DNA from: Campylobacterales bacterium | GTDB lineage: Bacteria; Campylobacterota; Campylobacteria; Campylobacterales; SZUA-545 | Direction of reading: 5' to 3' | Assembly (NCBI GenBank): GCA_025800305.1 | Contig: JAOXRY010000203.1 | Coordinates: 1-8,856, forward strand | Length of the DNA stretch: 8,856 bases | Shown here: one piece after another, positions 7,270 through 8,856 of the stretch | Layout: the number at the start of each line of letters is the position of its first letter | Position numbering within the stretch: the stretch's first letter is position 1 | Notes under the pieces: model-generated | Databases searched by the model: none | Seen by the model: the letters and a program-made list of their open reading frames with translations, nothing else | What the model was told of the DNA's origin: nothing | Translations under genes and position numbers: made by a program

Positions 7270-7323
7270 AGCGACTAGTCGCTGAGCTCTCCGCTGAGGA
7301 GTCCTTTACTGGACTCTGTTCAG
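7270..7323 (+). ncRNA. Unclassified structured element between metH and the 77-aa gene
   Basis: This is a compact GC-rich island in AT-rich DNA. It starts with the perfect 14-bp palindrome AGCGACTAGTCGCT (7270-7283). A direct repeat CGCTGAG (7280-7286 and 7292-7298) and the palindrome GAGCTC (7284-7289) follow. A hairpin then pairs GAGTCC (7299-7304) with GGACTC (7311-7316) around the loop TTTACT, extended by CTGA (7294-7297) with TCAG (7320-7323). A weaker alternative pairing, CTCC (7289-7292) with GGAG (7298-7301), would compete with that hairpin. No U-run follows, so it is not a standard terminator on the plus strand. It ends 4 nt before the AAGGA ribosome site of the next gene. It could be a leader switch, a processing or mRNA-stability structure, or a REP-like repeat. 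I match it to no known riboswitch. Confidence 0.5.
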
Positions 7324-7337
7324 AAAAGGAATAAATA

Positions 7338-7571
7338 ATGAAAGTAACTTTTAAAAGATTATGTGGTTGTGTCAATAAAATTGACTTAAAAGAGACAACA
7401 GAGTTTGAAACAAAAGAGGACGCCATATCTTTTGCTAATCAAGCTTTGAACAAGTTAGAACTTACAAGTTGTAGTACACATCGATTTTTTATTGAAGATG
7501 TTGGAAAAGAGGATGAGATCTTTATCAACTCTGAATTAGATGATGATGCTTTTTCTTTGAAGATGAAATGA
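7338..7571 (+). CDS. Small CxC...CxxH protein downstream of metH, 77 aa
   Basis: I do not recognise the family. The start has AAAAGGA (7324-7330) 7 nt upstream. The protein is acidic and cytoplasmic-looking, with no signal peptide. Cys9-Gly-Cys11 sits in the first predicted strand and Cys45-Ser-Thr-His48 after the central helix (about 26-41). The four residues form a CxC...CxxH arrangement that could bind zinc or iron, although a reducing cytoplasm alone could also explain free cysteines. The predicted order is strand, strand (16-23), helix, then strand (about 49-53), with an acidic tail. It lies 93 bp after metH on the same strand with no obvious terminator, so read-through from metH through the structured element is plausible. 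A link to methionine or cobalamin metabolism is only guilt by association. Confidence 0.75.
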   Translation: MKVTFKRLCGCVNKIDLKETTEFETKEDAISFANQALNKLELTSCSTHRFFIEDVGKEDEIFINSELDDDAFSLKMK

Positions 7572-7640
7572 CATAAGTATTCTAAATATTTAAAGTTCAT
7601 TATAAGAACTACTATAAAATAAATTGATTAAAATATTAAT

Positions 7641-7657
7641 TTGGATTATTTCTTGCT
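7641..7657 (+). promoter_or_regulatory. Sigma-54 (RpoN) -24/-12 promoter
   Basis: TTGGA (7641-7645) and TTGCT (7653-7657) place GG and GC exactly 10 nt apart, as sigma-54 requires. The sequence follows the Campylobacterota form TTGGAA-N-TTGCTT closely. Transcription would start at about 7668, leaving a leader of roughly 19 nt that carries AAAGGA (7675-7680) 6 nt before the ATG at 7687. In this phylum sigma-54 with FlgR mainly drives middle flagellar genes. A short inverted repeat, AGTTC (7594-7598) and GAACT (7606-7610), lies about 30 bp upstream and may be unrelated. Confidence 0.7.
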
Positions 7658-7686
7658 TTGTTTAATAAATAAGTAAAGGAAAAGTT

Positions 7687-8199
7687 ATGAGTATAGGCAG
7701 TATTAGAAACAACCCTTATATTAATACAACCAAAAACTCTCCTATTCAAGTTTCAAAAGAAAATGTAGAACTTCAAGAAACTAGTAATAAAAAAGAGTAT
7801 AAAACCACAGGTGTATCATTTTTTAAAGATTTACCAGAAAAAATGCAAGATACTTTTAATAACCTAGCTGATGATATGGGTCTTTCTGAAAAAGACAAGT
7901 TTATTATAGGTTCTAGTCTTTCTGTAACAGACCAAATAAAGCAATATATTAATGAAGATCCATGGAGAAAAGCACAATTTTTAAAACATACAGGGATGAC
8001 TGAATCAGAATTTGGAAATATTTATGAACATACTGGGAAATATCAAAGTCCAGAAGAAGTAAAAGAACTTATTGATGCTCATTTTGATACTCTATTAGAT
8101 GCTACTGGAGAGAATGTAGAAAAGCAAAACTCTTTTCTTAAAAAATTTGCAGAAATTATAGGTGAACAGAGTTATAAAAGACTAGACATTACTGCCTAG
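7687..8199 (+). CDS. Unknown protein under sigma-54 control, 170 aa
   Basis: No family is recognised. AAAGGA lies 6 nt before the ATG. Residues 1-42 are polar and Asn/Ser/Thr/Lys-rich (MSIGSIRNNPYIN at the start), so probably disordered. From about 43 to 165 the protein looks helical, with segments FFKDLPEKMQDTFNNLADD, LSEKDKFIIGSSLSVTDQIKQYI, EEVKELIDAHFDTLLDA and NSFLKKFAEIIGEQSYK. It has no cysteines, signal peptide or membrane segment. The sigma-54 promoter suggests expression with the flagellar hook/basal-body set, so a flagellar structural, export-chaperone or regulatory role is the leading guess; an unrelated sigma-54 target is the alternative. It is monocistronic: the last codons lie inside the terminator stem and the next gene is convergent. 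Confidence 0.8.
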   Translation: MSIGSIRNNPYINTTKNSPIQVSKENVELQETSNKKEYKTTGVSFFKDLPEKMQDTFNNLADDMGLSEKDKFIIGSSLSVTDQIKQYINEDPWRKAQFLKHTGMTESEFGNIYEHTGKYQSPEEVKELIDAHFDTLLDATGENVEKQNSFLKKFAEIIGEQSYKRLDITA

Positions 8200-8207
8200 T
8201 CTTTTAT
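8174..8207. terminator. Bidirectional rho-independent terminator
   Basis: ATAAAAGACTAG (8174-8185) and CTAGTCTTTTAT (8196-8207) form a perfect 12-bp stem around a 10-nt loop. The A-rich left side and T-rich right side supply a U-tract for either direction, so it can end both the 170-aa gene and the convergent secreted-protein gene. The left arm lies within the last codons of the 170-aa gene, and its TAG stop (8197-8199) is part of the right arm. Confidence 0.85.
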
Positions 8208-8212
8208 CAATA

Positions 8213-8629
8213 CTATTTGATGAAAACACTATCTTTAACTTGCCATCCACCAGGAGAACCATAATCTTTTACCGTAAATGTTCCTGAAGAATTTGTGTTA
8301 ATTTCATAGAATGTTTGCCATGCATCTACAATTCTATCGCCATTAAGGTCATATGTACGTCTACCAATAACTTTTGCAGCAGAACCATTAAAAAAACCTC
8401 CCGCTGTATGAGCTGTGCCACCCATTACTATTACATTGATATGAATTACACCATTGTGATCATTTTGTGTTCTTGAAGTATTACGAACATCATCAATTAT
8501 TAATTGACCATCACTACCATTACTTCCAACTTCCCAAACATACCAATCATAAGCTGGTGTAGCAGGACCTGCATAACTAGTAGAAACTAGACCTAAAAAA
8601 ACTAAAACTGAAAAAACTATTTTTTTCAT
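8213..8629 (-). CDS. Small secreted protein with EF-hand-like loop, 138 aa
   Basis: Residues 1-20 are a clear signal peptide ending in SYA before GPATPAY, so the mature protein has 118 residues in the periplasm or outside the cell. It has no cysteine and no lipobox. The mature part looks beta-rich and Gly/Asn/Asp-rich. D94-L-N96-G-D98-R-I-V-D102 fits the DxNxDxxxD start of dockerin or EF-hand-like calcium loops, though the usual acidic residue at loop position 12 is Gln105. The C-terminal pattern (AWQTFY, then SGTFTV, GGWQVKDSVFIK) faintly recalls the YolA/DUF4879 family of small secreted proteins, from memory and unproven. AAGGAA lies 5 nt before the start. The gene is monocistronic and convergent with the sigma-54-driven gene. 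Function unknown. Confidence 0.8.
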   Translation of the reverse strand: MKKIVFSVLVFLGLVSTSYAGPATPAYDWYVWEVGSNGSDGQLIIDDVRNTSRTQNDHNGVIHINVIVMGGTAHTAGGFFNGSAAKVIGRRTYDLNGDRIVDAWQTFYEINTNSSGTFTVKDYGSPGGWQVKDSVFIK

Positions 8630-8659
8630 TTGTATTCCTTTATTTTAAAATTCAAAATT

Positions 8660-8665
8660 ATTATA
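8660..8665 (-). promoter_or_regulatory. Candidate -10 of the secreted-protein gene
   Basis: A TATAAT on the minus strand lies 30 nt before the ATG at 8629. It sits within the perfect palindrome TTATTATAATAA (8658-8669), which also gives a plus-strand TATAAT at 8662-8667. No good -35 is seen. In this very AT-rich gap the call is tentative. Confidence 0.35.
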
Positions 8666-8693
8666 ATAAATTTAATATTTGAGTTATCTGTTG

Positions 8694-8746
8694 TATAATA
8701 TTTTCAAATTAAATAACAATGTTTATTTTTTAGTTTATGTTAAGAT
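8694..8746 (+). promoter_or_regulatory. Candidate promoters of the right-edge gene
   Basis: TATAAT at 8694-8699 has TTTAAT (8671-8676) 17 nt upstream and would give a leader of about 60 nt. An extended -10, TGTTAAGAT (8738-8746), would give a leader of about 13 nt still containing the AAAGGA ribosome site. I cannot choose between them. Confidence 0.35.
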
Positions 8747-8765
8747 AAGAATCAAAGGATTAAAA

Positions 8766-8856
8766 ATGGAATATAAAAATATAATAATATATATATTATC
8801 TACTCTTTTTTTAATATCACTATATTTTAATTTAACACAAGACGAAAAAAAAATCG
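8766..8856 (+). CDS. N-terminus of an exported or membrane-anchored protein, partial
   Basis: The ATG at 8766 follows AAAGGA (8754-8759) by 6 nt and opens a frame with no stop to the right edge: 30 full codons. The visible part is MEYKN followed by a hydrophobic stretch (IIIYILSTLFLISLYF) and then a polar NLTQDEKKI. This is an N-terminal signal anchor or an uncleaved signal. No family can be named from 30 residues. It is divergent from the secreted-protein gene. Confidence 0.65.
   Translation, partial: MEYKNIIIYILSTLFLISLYFNLTQDEKKI

Larger units (their letters stand above)
1071..7521. repeat. Dispersed AGATCT palindrome, 26 copies
   Basis: AGATCT starts at 1071, 1079, 1191, 1295, 1376, 1508, 1741, 1772, 2740, 2793, 3018, 3277, 3441, 3465, 3738, 4037, 4860, 5044, 5170, 5318, 5602, 5612, 5827, 6467, 6564 and 7516. 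All lie inside coding regions, in different reading frames. Only 11 other GATC sites are present in the window. Five copies are within ATCCAGATCT on the coding strand (1295, 3018, 3465, 5602, 6467). Counted by eye. The function, if any, is unknown. Confidence 0.6.

Noticed and set aside
7270..7323. Rho-independent terminator of metH
   Set aside because: Neither hairpin is followed by a T-run on the plus strand. A short TTTT follows the first palindrome only on the minus strand, where no gene ends.
7270..7330. Hammerhead-ribozyme-like CTGAGGAGTCC...GGACTC in the metH downstream element
   Set aside because: The core should read CTGATGA before stem II and GAAA right after it. Here it is CTGAGGA and TGTT, so the catalytic core is not present.

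Overview
The window looks like chromosomal DNA of an AT-rich member of the Campylobacterota (formerly Epsilonproteobacteria). The grounds are the futalosine-pathway menaquinone gene mqnC, a periplasmic M16-peptidase-like protein close to it (from memory the two are adjacent in Helicobacter pylori), a sigma-54 promoter of the flagellar-regulon type, and low-G+C codon use. I cannot name the genus from sequence alone. I see no rRNA, tRNA, CRISPR array, transposase or integrase.

Left part (1-2703). On the minus strand, a 593-residue exported protein made of 44-residue TPR-type repeats (547-2328) lies 22 bp upstream of an M16-peptidase-family protein (1-524) that runs off the left edge and lacks the zinc-binding HxxEH motif. 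Divergent from the TPR gene is an 81-residue basic protein (2458-2703) of unknown function, which converges on mqnC.

Centre (2726-7571). mqnC (minus) and metH (plus) diverge from a 67-bp gap. MqnC is a radical-SAM enzyme of menaquinone synthesis. MetH is a complete four-module cobalamin-dependent methionine synthase. MetH regenerates methionine, the precursor of the SAM that MqnC uses. Neither gene has a visible Shine-Dalgarno sequence, and each has a -10-like element placed so that transcription would begin near the ATG, so both may be leaderless. After metH come a GC-rich set of inverted repeats (7270-7323) and a 77-residue protein with a CxC...CxxH cysteine/histidine pattern.

Right part (7572-8856). 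A 170-residue protein of unknown function sits behind a good sigma-54 (-24/-12) promoter. It ends in a 12-bp perfect stem that should terminate transcription in both directions. The convergent gene (8213-8629, minus) encodes a small secreted protein with a possible calcium-binding loop. The window ends inside a membrane-anchored or exported protein starting at 8766.

The most unusual signal is sequence-wide. The palindrome AGATCT occurs 26 times by my count, against about 3 expected from base composition. It occurs in all three reading frames, and five copies sit inside the 10-mer ATCCAGATCT. This recalls DNA-uptake or HIP1-like genome motifs and should be tested genome-wide.
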